NCBI GenBank assembly: GCA_035591015.1
Contig: JAXIUW010215841.1
Coordinates: 1 to 18,723 of the forward strand
Direction of reading: 5' to 3'
Length of the DNA stretch: 18,723 nt
Source of the DNA: Cephalothrix simula
Taxonomy: Eukaryota > Nemertea > Palaeonemertea > Archinemertea > Cephalotrichidae
The notes under the pieces: model-generated
What the model was told of the DNA's origin: nothing
What the model saw: only the letters and a program-made list of their open reading frames with translations
Databases searched by the model: none
Part shown: positions 9,688 to 18,092 of the stretch, piece by piece
Layout of the letters: every line of letters starts with the position of its first letter
Position numbering within the stretch: the stretch's first letter is position 1
Position numbers and translations under genes: made by a program

Positions 9688-10793
9688 ATGGCAGCTGTTG
9701 CTGCATGGCTTCCTTTTGCAAGAGCAGCCGCCATTGGCTGGGTCCCAGTGGCTCAGCGACCGATGCCACCAACACCTGTTACAAAAGATTTTCAACGCTC
9801 TGAAGAAAAGCTCTGCATCAACGTCAGTGGCAGAAGATTTGAAACATGGAGAAATACTCTTGAGAGATACCCTGACACATTACTAGGCTCAAATGAGAAA
9901 GACTTCTTTTATGATGAAGAGACAAAAGAATATTATTTTGATCGTGATCCGGATATCTTCCGTCATATACTTAGCTATTACAGAACTGGCAGGCTTCATT
10001 ATCCTAAGCATGAATGTATTACCGCGTATGACGAGGAATTGTCTTTCTTTGGTGTTATGCCTGATATCATTGGTGACTGTTGTTATGAAGATTATCGTGA
10101 TAGGAGGAGGGAGAACAGTGAAAGACTACAAGATGACAAAGATTCCGAAGCTGTGGACCAAACACCATTAACTAATATTCGTGAAAAAATGTGGCGGGCG
10201 TTCGAAAACCCGCACACTAGCACAATGGCACTTGTATTTTATTATGTAACTGGATTCTTTATTGCAATCTCAGTGTTAGCTAATGTAGTAGAAACAGTTC
10301 CGTGTGGTGTTATACCAGGGACTGATGCTAATCCACCGTGTGGAGATAGATATAAAACAATTTTCTTCTGCCTTGATACTGCCTGTGTCATGATCTTTAC
10401 TGCAGAGTATCTTCTGCGAGTATTTGCAGCACCAGACCGCTGCAAGTTCATGCGTGGCGTTATGAGTATTATTGACGTTGTAGCTATTATGCCTTATTAT
10501 ATTGGGCTTGGCATCACTGACAATGATGATGTAAGCGGAGCTTTTGTCACATTAAGAGTTTTCAGAGTATTCCGTATCTTTAAATTTTCCCGACACTCCC
10601 AAGGATTACGCATTCTCGGATATACCCTCCAAAGTTGTGCAAGTGAATTAGGATTTCTTCTATTTTCACTAACTATGGCTATCATTATATTTGCGACTGT
10701 GATGTTTTACGCAGAGAAAAATGTACCAAATAGTGATTTTACCAGTATACCTGCAGCCTTTTGGTATACGATTGTAACCATGACTACTTTGGG
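9688..10793 (+). CDS. Shal: Shal/Kv4 voltage-gated potassium channel, first coding exon (partial gene)
   Basis: Encodes the N-terminal 368 residues, plus two bases of residue 369, of a Kv4 (Shal, KCND) subunit, which forms tetrameric A-type K+ channels in the plasma membrane of excitable cells. Visible in order: the hydrophobic Kv4 N-terminus (about 1-22, [14 protein letters not shown]), which in the family drives inactivation and binds KChIP; the T1 tetramerisation domain (about 41-143) with the complete zinc motif HX5CX20CC (H104, C110, C131, C132); S1 (about 180-202); S2 (222-247); S3 (256-275); S4 (286-305) with charges R290, R293, R296, K299 and R302; S5 (319-342); the pore helix SIPAAFWYT (353-361); and the filter start TMTTLG. 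The start is fixed by an in-frame TGA at 9676-9678 and a good Kozak context (A at -3, G at +4). Translation appears to stop at 10795 only because the ORF runs into the intron; the exon ends at 10793 in phase 2, as in known Kv4 genes. YGDMVP, S6 and the C-terminus lie outside this exon. No frameshift or lost key residue is seen. Shal rather than KCND naming rests on invertebrate-like residues such as the S3-S4 segment [14 protein letters not shown]. Confidence 0.97.
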
Positions 10794-10799
10794 GTAAGT
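10791..10799 (+). other. 5' splice donor ending the Shal first coding exon
   Basis: The junction reads GGG|GTAAGT, with GT at 10794-10795, a full-consensus donor. It cuts the glycine codon of the TLGYG selectivity filter after its second base, the position used by KCND and Shal genes. The supposed stop codon at 10795-10797 is therefore intronic. The next exon should begin with the last base of that Gly codon followed by YGDMVP; I did not find such an exon downstream in the window. Confidence 0.93.
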
Positions 10800-10953
10800 A
10801 AAGTCCGAAACCTGTTTTTGTTTGCTTTTTCTTCCAGAAGGCTAAAAATTGTCGAAAATTGTTATGCTCAAGTTGATTGTTCGAAAGAATCAAACCAGTC
10901 CATATGTTGTAAGCATTTTTACGTCAGATAAATCCTTCAGGACAGTTGTTCTG

Positions 10954-11415
10954 GGGGGATCATGGAAAAAATTGAAATACACATATGGGGTGGGGATGGT
11001 GTGGTTTTGGCTCAAAAAACGATTTTTCCTCTCACATTTCACTTTACATTTTTTCCTCTCATATTTCACTTTACTGATGATTTTATGCATGTACATGTAT
11101 AACCCCGTCCAAGATAGTAAAATTTCAAAAAAATTACTTTTAAGAATTTAAGTTTCAGTTGGAAAATTTTTCGGAAAGGATTGAAAATTTTTCAATTTTC
11201 TTGGGAAAAAATGAAAATTTTTGGGGATGGGTGCTCAAAGAAAGGAAAAAAGTGGTCCAAAATTTAGAGGAAAAAAGTGAAATTTTGGGGGTTAGGGTCC
11301 CCAGAATTTTGGTGAAATTGATATTTTCCTGGGGATGGGAAGGGGGTTGGTGCATCCCCAACTGGATTTTCACTTAAATACCATCCATGTATGTCAATTT
11401 TTTCCACGATCCCCC
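10954..11415. mobile_element. Foldback/MITE-like element in the first downstream intron
   Basis: The arms are 35 bases each at 10954-10988 and 11381-11415. Read as complements they share GGGGGATC, TGGAAAAAATTGA and ATACA, 30 of 35 positions. The interior is strongly purine/pyrimidine skewed, with repeated GAAAATTTTT words (about 11162-11220) and several GGGGATGGG or CATCCCC blocks that let it fold further. Open frames overlapping on both strands (11155-11377) come from this low-complexity sequence and are not genes. No transposase is present. Confidence 0.65.
11024..11077. repeat. 27-bp tandem duplication inside the foldback element
   Basis: TTTTCCTCTCACATTTCACT and the following bases (11024-11050) are repeated directly at 11051-11077 with a few changes (CACATT to CATATT and three differences at the end). 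Slippage within the pyrimidine-rich left half of the surrounding element. Confidence 0.85.
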
Positions 11416-11663
11416 TTTTCAAGACCAGTTTTTCTGGTGTTGGAACCGCTAGTATAACTTCCATGGGCATAAGATACTTCCAATACTGATGTTGTGCATT
11501 TTGGTAGATGTCCATACTTGGAAGATCGATAGGCACACAACATCTTTTGTGTCTTGTGATTCGAGCATGTACGTTCTTAGTGATTTCCTTTCAAAGCTTC
11601 GAGCTTGCAAACTTTAAATCACCCTATGCTGAAGACGATACCATCGAAAATAAGAATTTATTC

Positions 11664-11973
11664 TACAGTATACCTGCAGAATTATGTTGCCTATGCAGAG
11701 CTCGGTATTCGGTATTCCGCATTCCGGGTTGAACAGATACTCTGAATTCTACTTTATAAAAAGCCTGAATACCGAATTTTGCTTTCCGCCTTTTGGTGCG
11801 TAAAATGCAGAATGTATGTATAATGGTTATGTTCACAAAGTCAACAAAAGGCGGTAAGCGGAAGGCGAAACTCATTATCGAGCTCAGCATTTTAAGCGGA
11901 GCTCGGAATTCTACATTCAGCTTTTAGTATTGGGTAGTAATCTGTAGGCAACTTTATTCTGCAGGGTACTGTA
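11664..11973. repeat. Inverted duplication about 310 bp across
   Basis: The left arm at 11664-11698 (TACAGTATACCTGCAGAATT onward) is the imperfect complement of 11942-11973, sharing TACAGTA, CCTGCAGAAT and GTTGCCTA. A second inner pair, GCTTTCCGCCTTTTG (11781-11795) with CAAAAGGCGGTAAGC (11845-11859), matches at 14 of 15. The right arm lies in a minus-strand integrase-like frame (11892-12107), so the structure may be a head-to-head duplication of a retroelement piece rather than a MITE. The inner part contains CGGTATTCGGTATTCCGCATTCCG-like words similar to the array at 18054. Confidence 0.6.
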
Positions 11974-12107
11974 TTATGGGCTGCTTGATTATATTCAAGC
12001 ACGAGTTCAAGAATACATTTTTGAAAGTCATTCGTCTCTATTGCATTTTGTTTAGTAAATAATGCCCTTTTATGCCGTATATTTTTACGTAATTGTTCGT
12101 AAAACAT
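11892..12107 (-). pseudogene. Possible retroelement integrase C-terminal remnant
   Basis: A 71-codon minus-strand frame contains LVLEYNQAAHNTV, matching the YN(x3)HxT pattern found near the end of many retroviral-type integrase cores (gypsy, BEL and Maverick/Polinton relatives). A further open stretch of about 28 codons upstream (to about 12180) is in another reading frame, so the gene is broken. No D,D(35)E residues are visible in the piece. The family assignment is tentative and chance similarity remains possible; one arm of the 11664-11973 inverted duplication overlaps it. Confidence 0.3.
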
Positions 12108-12180
12108 CAGGAGATTCCATTTCTTCTTTTGCTAACATTGCCTTTAGTCTTGAACTGTAAAGTTGTTCGGAAAAGCTTTC

Positions 12181-12654
12181 TTTCGTTTTCTCGGGTTAAT
12201 TTCCTTCTACTATATCAGTAAAAAGACTGATTTATCGTTCTTCTCATCTCTTTCTATGCCATTTTGAGACATAATAGATCCCAATGACTATGATGGAAAT
12301 TATTTATCAGTGGAATATATATTTGAAAATAGAGAATACAAAAAATTAATTAATTATATTATAAATTTAATTGAATTTTTTTTTTCTGTATATTTTTGGA
12401 ATTTTAAGGATTATAAATATATGGAAGATGTTTTGAAGTTATGGTTTTTATGAGAAAAAAAAGGACATAGTACCATAAGGCGTAAAGATTAAGAGAGATC
12501 TAAGACAAAAATAAACCTCCCGGCTGGTTCTCAAGTACCTCGGCTACATGTTTGGCTTTCTAGAGGTTCACATCGTTTTATGATTCTTCTTGTCGAAAAT
12601 ACACTAACCAGTAACAACTTATTTGTCATAGTGTCGTCAAAAATATATCAAAGT
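12181..12654. other. AT-rich intron sequence
   Basis: Nothing coding is seen. 12330-12430 is extremely A+T rich, with runs of T up to nine. The part from 12480 to 12650 may continue the copia-like remnant that starts beside it, but I could read no convincing motif there. Confidence 0.5.
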
Positions 12655-13255
12655 AATCATTTTCATCATATGAATCCTTTTTCATTGCTTCTTCCCAAGA
12701 TCTTGAATCTGGTAACAAAATGGCTTCCTGATGATTAAGAGGAACATTGTTAACAATTGTATAGTAAAAGTCTAGTTTTTCATGACTTTAGAGCATCAGT
12801 CATTTCAAAGCTCCATACGAATGCAAAATCGTTGCTTATAAACTCACACCACCTTTATCACTTCGCAGTTTAGAAATATTTCCATATAGAGCATCAATGA
12901 ATTTGAAAGCTCCAATACAAATTTCTCTTTCACTTTCTAACATTATTTTCACTGTCATTATCATAGCTTTTGATCATTTACTTTGCTGTTGATGTGCAAT
13001 ATTTCAAAATCGTTGCTTATTATAAACTCACCACCTTTATCACTTTGCAGTTTAGAAATGTTTCCATATAATGAATCCTTTTCATGGCTTCTTTCCAAGA
13101 TCCTAAAAATCTGGTGACATTGCTTCCTGATGATTATGACTAACATTGTGAACAATTTTATAGAAAAGGATCAATATTGAATTTTAGAGCATTACAAAGC
13201 CCCCACATGAATGGTAGGCCCATGTTTCTCATTCACTTTTTAAAGGCATTTTTCT
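12655..13255 (-). mobile_element. Rearranged Ty1/copia-like pol fragments
   Basis: On the minus strand two homologous sets of pieces are visible. The integrase-type motif KLQSDKGGEFI lies at about 13021-13053; its second copy (12837-12871) reads KLRSDKGG before a 2-base frameshift. The (S/T)D(x)GGEF form is typical of copia integrases, and upstream text LESE...GAFKFIDALYGNI fits the segment before it. A copia RT-onset-like stretch, PDSRSWEEAMKKDSYDEND, is at about 12658-12715, with a counterpart SWKEAMKR at 13077-13103. Integrase and RT pieces normally lie about 1 kb or more apart; here they are under 200 bases apart, and in one set their order is reversed. All pieces are broken by stops. The 64-codon frame 12961-13155 is a fusion of these pieces, not a gene. 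Confidence 0.55.
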
Positions 13256-13372
13256 TCAATATGTTTTTAATCAATTAATAATAAGCATCATAATGTACTG
13301 AAAAAGTTATCATGACCTCCTTCGTTGAATGATTTTATAATTTTATAGGGGCACCCATAACACCAGAATCGG

Positions 13373-13380
13373 TGACGTCA
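13373..13380. promoter_or_regulatory. Perfect CRE palindrome TGACGTCA
   Basis: Matches the full CREB/ATF consensus. A second perfect copy is 540 bases downstream. Whether either is bound is unknown; location in a large intron of an excitability gene makes an enhancer possible, but repeat origin is equally likely. Confidence 0.3.
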
Positions 13381-13912
13381 CGGTGCGGTACTTACAATAA
13401 TTTTCGCACTCTCAGTAAATTGAAATAGAAAGTCTAGAAACTTAAAACTAATATAATATAAATTAACATCAACATGTCGAAAGAAACCAAAGTATTACCC
13501 TAATTTTGAAATTCGAAAATGGAAAATATGATTTGATTCATTTTAGCCTTCTCTATGTTTCCATTCGGTGCTTATTTCTCTACCCGGTTTCTCTACTTAC
13601 TTAACTATGCCTACTACTGATAAATGCGCTCAGTGTCCCTGGTGATTTGTGTCCCCTTTGTGGTATAAACATATAAAGATAATACAGTATAGCTTTTTTG
13701 TCGGACACTTGCAACCGCCTTTATTGTCCTCCCAGACACTACCGTTACACTGGTATTTCCCTTCAAATTAAATGTGCCAAAGACAGTCCAGTCTTATGGT
13801 GTGAAAAGACACATTTTTTCTTAGCCAGAACACCCAATTGCCTGCATGAGCGCATGAATTTAATATTTTTTAGCATTTTAATTGTAAACATTTTCTAACT
13901 AAAGAAGCAATC

Positions 13913-13930
13913 TGACGTCACTTGGTGACG
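13913..13930. promoter_or_regulatory. Second CRE palindrome with adjacent half site
   Basis: TGACGTCA (13913-13920) followed by TGACG (13926-13930), a full plus half CRE arrangement. Function inferred from consensus only. Confidence 0.3.
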
Positions 13931-14162
13931 TTCAAACACAGCTAAATTGACAAATCTCGGGCCAGTTAAAAAGTTAAAGTGAAATAAATAAAAAATGACA
14001 GCACCCATTAGAATGCAAATGGGTACACAAAAAAAGGTAATCTAAATTTTTTTAGTAGATTGGGATGTTTATTATCAATTGATTAAAATTATACTGAAGA
14101 AAAATGCTGGGGTAAACTTCTTTAACATTGTTTGCACTTTCATGCATATCATCTCTTTAATT

Positions 14163-14215
14163 TTGATCATTTACTTAATTGTTGCTTATAAACTCACCAC
14201 CTTTATCATTTCCAA
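14163..14215 (-). mobile_element. Third copy of the copia-like integrase fragment
   Basis: TTTTGATCATTTACTT (from 14163) and GTTGCTTATAAACTCACCAC (from 14181) match the repeats at 12968 and 13012, with the intervening 25-odd bases deleted. On the minus strand it reads NDKGGEFISNN. A short, dead fragment showing that this unit was duplicated at least three times in the intron. Confidence 0.6.
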
Positions 14216-14635
14216 TAGGAGCAATATCTATAATAAACAGTTCAGTTGCCTTCACTTAAATGGAGTCAGCCTTAAAAATATGGAAATATATCCTCAATAA
14301 TCATTAGTAAATGCAATAATTTAACGAATACCTTCAAGAGCACAAGTTCTAATACATGTATTTAAGAAGCATTTCATTCGGATCTCAGATCACGATCGAA
14401 AATGTAATTGTTCCCTAATTTTATTTCTTTCATGAACACTCTAAACTTTCTTAACATCGTTCACATTGCAATGATCAAGAATCTTATGCAAGACTGCTTT
14501 GCGTGAGCAGGAACTGGTCTTTTGGAAACTTTTAGAGTCCAAACATTTTGGCGGAATACTTTTTTTAAAATTTGTAATTTTATTTTCATATATTTACACA
14601 TATATACATCCTGATATAGTGCTGAATATTTACAA
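14216..14635. other. Intron sequence between the copia fragment and the A-rich tract
   Basis: No gene is seen. It includes the first copy of TTTGGCGGAATACTTT (14547-14562), repeated at 15253-15268 inside the LINE remnant; on the minus strand both give KVFRQ. This suggests that part of the LINE tail was duplicated here. Confidence 0.5.
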
Positions 14636-14935
14636 GTGTGGGGAAAAAATATAAAAAAAGATAAATGAAAATAAACAAATTGCACGAATGAAAATTATAA
14701 AAAATACAATAATCAAATTAAAAAAGGAAAGTAAATAAATCGAGCAGGGAAAAAAAATAAAAACGAAGATAAAAGGCAAAAAGTTAAGAGAGAAAAAAGT
14801 AAATGCATGAATAAAATTATTATAAATCGTAGAAAATGTAGAAAAATAAATTAGAATAGAATAAAAAGAAAATATAAAAATAATGAAAGGGAACAACAAT
14901 ATCAAAAATAACAAAAATATATAAAAAATGTTGAT
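14636..14935. repeat. A-rich, C-poor low-complexity tract
   Basis: About 300 bases dominated by A with G and T and very little C on the plus strand, built from loose AAATAAA and GAAAA words without a fixed period. The long minus frame here (14630-14914) is an F/I-rich translation of poly-T-like sequence and not a gene. It lies on the 3' side of the minus-strand LINE remnant, but there it reads as T-rich, so it is not a normal poly-A tail of that copy. Confidence 0.75.
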
Positions 14936-14997
14936 TATTTAATTTTTTTTGATGTAGTGCTTAGGGTCACGTACGGAATTCGGGCAAATTTCAGGAG

Positions 14998-15270
14998 TCA
15001 ACAGAGAACGCATGAGGGGGGAATCCAATTGACTATAAATATATTGATCATGTATGTCAAATAATTTAATAAATTTTCTAAATTCGGGTCTTTTAAATCT
15101 AATTTTGCTTTGTAAGTATAATACTTTGTAATTGCAATAATGATTACATCACCAGTGTACCCCAATAATATCGTTTTTTTTGTCAAAAGAAAGATTTGGT
15201 AAATAATCTTTTAATTTTAGTTTTTCACAGAGTTGTAGCCAAATATTTTTAATTTGGCGGAATACTTTAT
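14998..15270 (-). mobile_element. LINE reverse transcriptase C-terminal remnant
   Basis: On the minus strand the frame 15270 to about 15190 reads RQIKNIWLQLCEKLKLKDY. After a frameshift in a run of eight A, 15186 to 14998 reads ILLGYTGDVIIIAITKYYTY and on to KAKLDLKDPNLENLLNYL. This fits the tail after the RT core in many non-LTR elements of the CR1/L2/jockey type: W..(I/L)..(L)....., (I/L)(L/F)G, then K(Y/F)xIY(x)K and a region ending (F/Y)L. The core catalytic motif is absent, so it is a 5'-truncated or decayed copy. The closest clade cannot be decided by eye. Confidence 0.55.
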
Positions 15271-17429
15271 ATTAAGATTCTCTCTTCGAAAAGCACTCTC
15301 CTAGCTTAGAACAAAAAAGCATTCATGACCCTACGTAGGCTCTATTCAAAATTACATACTTGGTACCATATTATTTTACAAAATGGACTGGCTTAAATCG
15401 ACTAAAGGTGATTTGTTAACGGGACAAATAGTTCGATGACGAGTATCCAGAGCAACATGAATGAGCTATAGCTTACATTGCATATTGATCACCATTTATA
15501 TCATTCATCTAAAACTTTTGTTCTTAATGCTATCTGATGTACATCATTTTCATTAAATATTCATTCTCAAAATACAAAACAGGTGAGGTTCGATTACTTG
15601 AAGGTTCCACGTTGGTCTGTACTATGCTTCTTAAAACAGAATCACAGAAGAAGTAGAACGCGGCAATTTTTTAGCCTTTGTGTATAAACATAAGGACTTT
15701 AAAAGATCTTAAAATATAATTTGAATGGAATCATTGTCTTCCAATATGTGATGAATTCATTGAAACGCTGCTGTATACAGTTATGGTACGAATAAAATAT
15801 TATTTATGAGTACTCTGGTAAAAAGTACTGTTTGAGGTAATGAATAACCATGTTTCCTTGTCGCTGTATAATCACCAAACTAAGATTTATCGCACCGCGT
15901 TTCGAAGCGATATTCAGCTTTATGTTTACCTGAGAAATTCATTAGTAGTAAAGAATAGATTGTTTTTTCAACCCCCACCATGGATGTTACTGAAAATATG
16001 TATTCTTCAAGTATAACATTAACAATAATATTTGTTGAAATTATGTTCTGATTCCGTAAATGCTTGGCAGTTAATTTGCAAATAGCGCTTAGCATTTCTT
16101 GGGGTGTTAAGAAACCTTATCCTCTTAAAAAATAAAATGTTAAACTCTATCTTCAAAGCATTTGCTCATAGATGTGAATTCTAGAACGTCGTAGTTGAGT
16201 TACTACCAATTAGTTTATCGTTCTAAAAGGTGTGATTTTCACCTTAAGGTTTAGTGGCAGTTAATTTTCTTCAAGAAAATGAATTGCTTGGGTGTTCTGT
16301 TGAAAATTACTTAAGCAATATAATACCATGATCAATTATCATTTGGTTGTTTCTAGGATTCTTGGACTGATCTACCAGTCAGGAAAATCATAGAGACGTA
16401 ATGTGGATTTATAGAAACGCACTTAGGCCACTTTGATGGAATAAAATGTTTATTGGAAGGATCTCCTTAAACTTTTGAACCGAATATAAACACGCACAAT
16501 TTTTCAATTTATGCTCAAAATCACAGTAGTGGATTATCAAACTTGATAGATCTTGAAATCTTTTTATGGTTCCTAAGGATGAAATTATTCTTGCTGCAGA
16601 AGCACGAAAATTAGATAAAACAAAAGTGGGTCTGATCATGACAGCAGCAAATTAATTTCAGTCTGAAAGAAGTTGCATTTTATCAGTAGAGCTACAGCAA
16701 GAAAGGCGTTTAAGTCTCCTTTTACATGGAAGGTATAACTGAAATTTTGCACTGATTTGTCTATGGCTATCCAACAGCCCGCCTGTGATTGGGCATCCCC
16801 TGCCACAATCCTGATCCTCTACCGCATGCAGTGCAGTCTCTCCTCTCACTGTACTCTTTCTTTTGTTAGCTTTTTCGGTGTTAATATATTTGTCTGTGAG
16901 AAAAAACATACTTCATGGCTGTTCCATCTTTGCAGATGTTATGTGTCATATGAGTTATCAAGCATTATTGAAAATAAGGTCAATATATTGTAGGGTCATT
17001 CAGTTCTCTGGACATACTATCAGTTTAAATCCCTCTTTCAGGAACGTGACACTTGGTAATCTACCGCACTTTTTACCACTTGCATCAAGGTTTAAGGGCG
17101 TATTAGGCTCTTTTGTATTGATTAGATGTTGATAACTTTATGAGGCACGTACCACGTTAAATTTGTCCGTGGCATGATTTATGGCATGTTATCAGGTAGG
17201 GAAACCACCGTAGATCTACGTATATTCGTCAATCTACGGAAGCCTTTGTGAAAAGAAAGTTTTATTGACTTCAATTTGTTTTCGATAGCCTTTGCTCACA
17301 AAATTGCAAACAAGCTAAATGGGAATTGAAAGTTAAGAGGTGTTGCATATAAATTTCGATGAGGTTGTTCAGTCTACTAGTATGCCCTTCGATTTTCTTG
17401 AAATGTTCAGGGATTGATGTATTATCATT
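15271..17429. other. Intron sequence without supported gene
   Basis: Frames at 15880-16095, 16409-16639 and 16658-16909 (minus) and 16757-17132 (plus) show no recognisable domain. Small symmetric sites: AAGGTG/CACCTT hairpin (16227-16245), ATTTTCTTCAAGAAAAT (16264-16280), and a perfect 12-bp palindrome CGTAGATCTACG (17209-17220) with a half copy at 17233. No next Kv4 exon (YGDMVP, ALPVPVIVSNF) was found. Confidence 0.5.
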
Positions 17430-18053
17430 GAAAAAAATGGGATTTTGCAATTTTTAGCGCCTGGGAACCATTTGGGGGCCCGTAGCGCTATTTTGAATTT
17501 TTTATAAATTTTTTTGAAAATGAAAAAATCGTCAAACATGTGTCATGCTACATCAATTTACTCAAAGACAGTGGCTTATAGACCAATATCCTTTGGGTAG
17601 GTTTGAGATGACAGGTGGGCATTTCCAAAAAAACCCAGACCGTTTCCCAAAGTCAAGGTCATTCCAAGGTCAAGGCGTCAAAAACGCACATTTTTGACAT
17701 TTAGGTGTATTTTGCGTATGCGCAGTGCCCTGAATATAGTCAATAAGCACTAAATGGGTTATAGGATGGCAAAAGAGACTCAACCACTAGGTTAGGGCCA
17801 CCAAAGATGGTCAAAATTAGTTCAGCTGTTTACTAATAAGGGTCGTGTTTTGGGGTCATGTTAGCGTTTTTTACCATGAAGTAGGTCAACTTTTCTCAAG
17901 TTGACATCCTCGCTCAGAAAATCGGCGCATATGGTGGTGTAGCCTGAAATATCTATTTTTAGGATCTATTTGTGAAAAACCAGCCCGCGGCTTCATTTTT
18001 TAATAAATCGATTTTTTGTGAGTAGTACAGGGTCCATTCGAAACCCTAAACGG
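17430..18053. repeat. Probable dispersed repeat block, family unknown
   Basis: Base composition changes to a more mixed, GC-richer text with repeated phrases: AGCGC pairs (17455, 17483), AAGTCAAGGTCATTCCAAGG (17650) and AAGGTCAAGG, GGGTCATGTTAGCG, and a perfect hairpin GTCAACTT-TTCTC-AAGTTGAC (17885-17905). No frame longer than 60 codons. AAGGTCA-rich non-coding repeats are common in several invertebrate genomes; I recognise the style, not the family. Confidence 0.4.
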
Positions 18054-18092
18054 CGGAACGCGAAATGACGGAATGCGAAATGACGAAATGAG
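18054..18092. repeat. 15-bp tandem array, 2.6 copies
   Basis: CGGAACGCGAAATGA (18054-18068), CGGAATGCGAAATGA (18069-18083) and a partial CGAAATGAG. The same CGGAATGCG-type wording occurs in inverted form near 11703-11725, pointing to a shared repeat. Confidence 0.75.

Larger units (their letters stand above)
13256..14162. other. Intron sequence with two CRE-like sites, no supported gene
   Basis: No gene is recognised. The plus frame 13698-13898 (66 codons, several Cys) has no motif spacing of a known domain. Small sites are listed separately. Near 14003-14024 a short hairpin (ACCCATT with AATGGGT) encloses an ATGCAAAT octamer word, probably by chance. Confidence 0.5.

Noticed and set aside
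9698-10685. Other frames over the Shal exon (both strands)
   Set aside because: Shadows of the strongly conserved channel frame; none resembles a protein family.
10795-10797. TAA stop at the end of the Shal reading frame, which would suggest a truncated channel
   Set aside because: It lies inside the consensus donor GTAAGT; the family is always split at this glycine codon, so it is intronic.
11155-11377. Overlapping 72-codon frames on both strands with repeated ENFS-like peptides
   Set aside because: Products of repeated GAAAATTTTT words within the foldback element, open on both strands by composition.
14003-14024. ATGCAAAT octamer within a small hairpin
   Set aside because: An 8-base AT-rich word is expected several times by chance in a sequence of this length and composition.
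14630-14914. 94-codon minus-strand hydrophobic frame resembling a membrane protein
   Set aside because: It is the translation of a T-rich low-complexity strand; F and I dominate simply because of composition.
15590-15600. GGTTCGATTAC, similar to a tRNA/SINE B box
   Set aside because: No A box at the proper distance upstream and no cloverleaf could be drawn.
16264-16280. Heat-shock-element-like TTCAAGAA palindrome
   Set aside because: Only two units, inside a deep intronic AT-rich region without promoter context.
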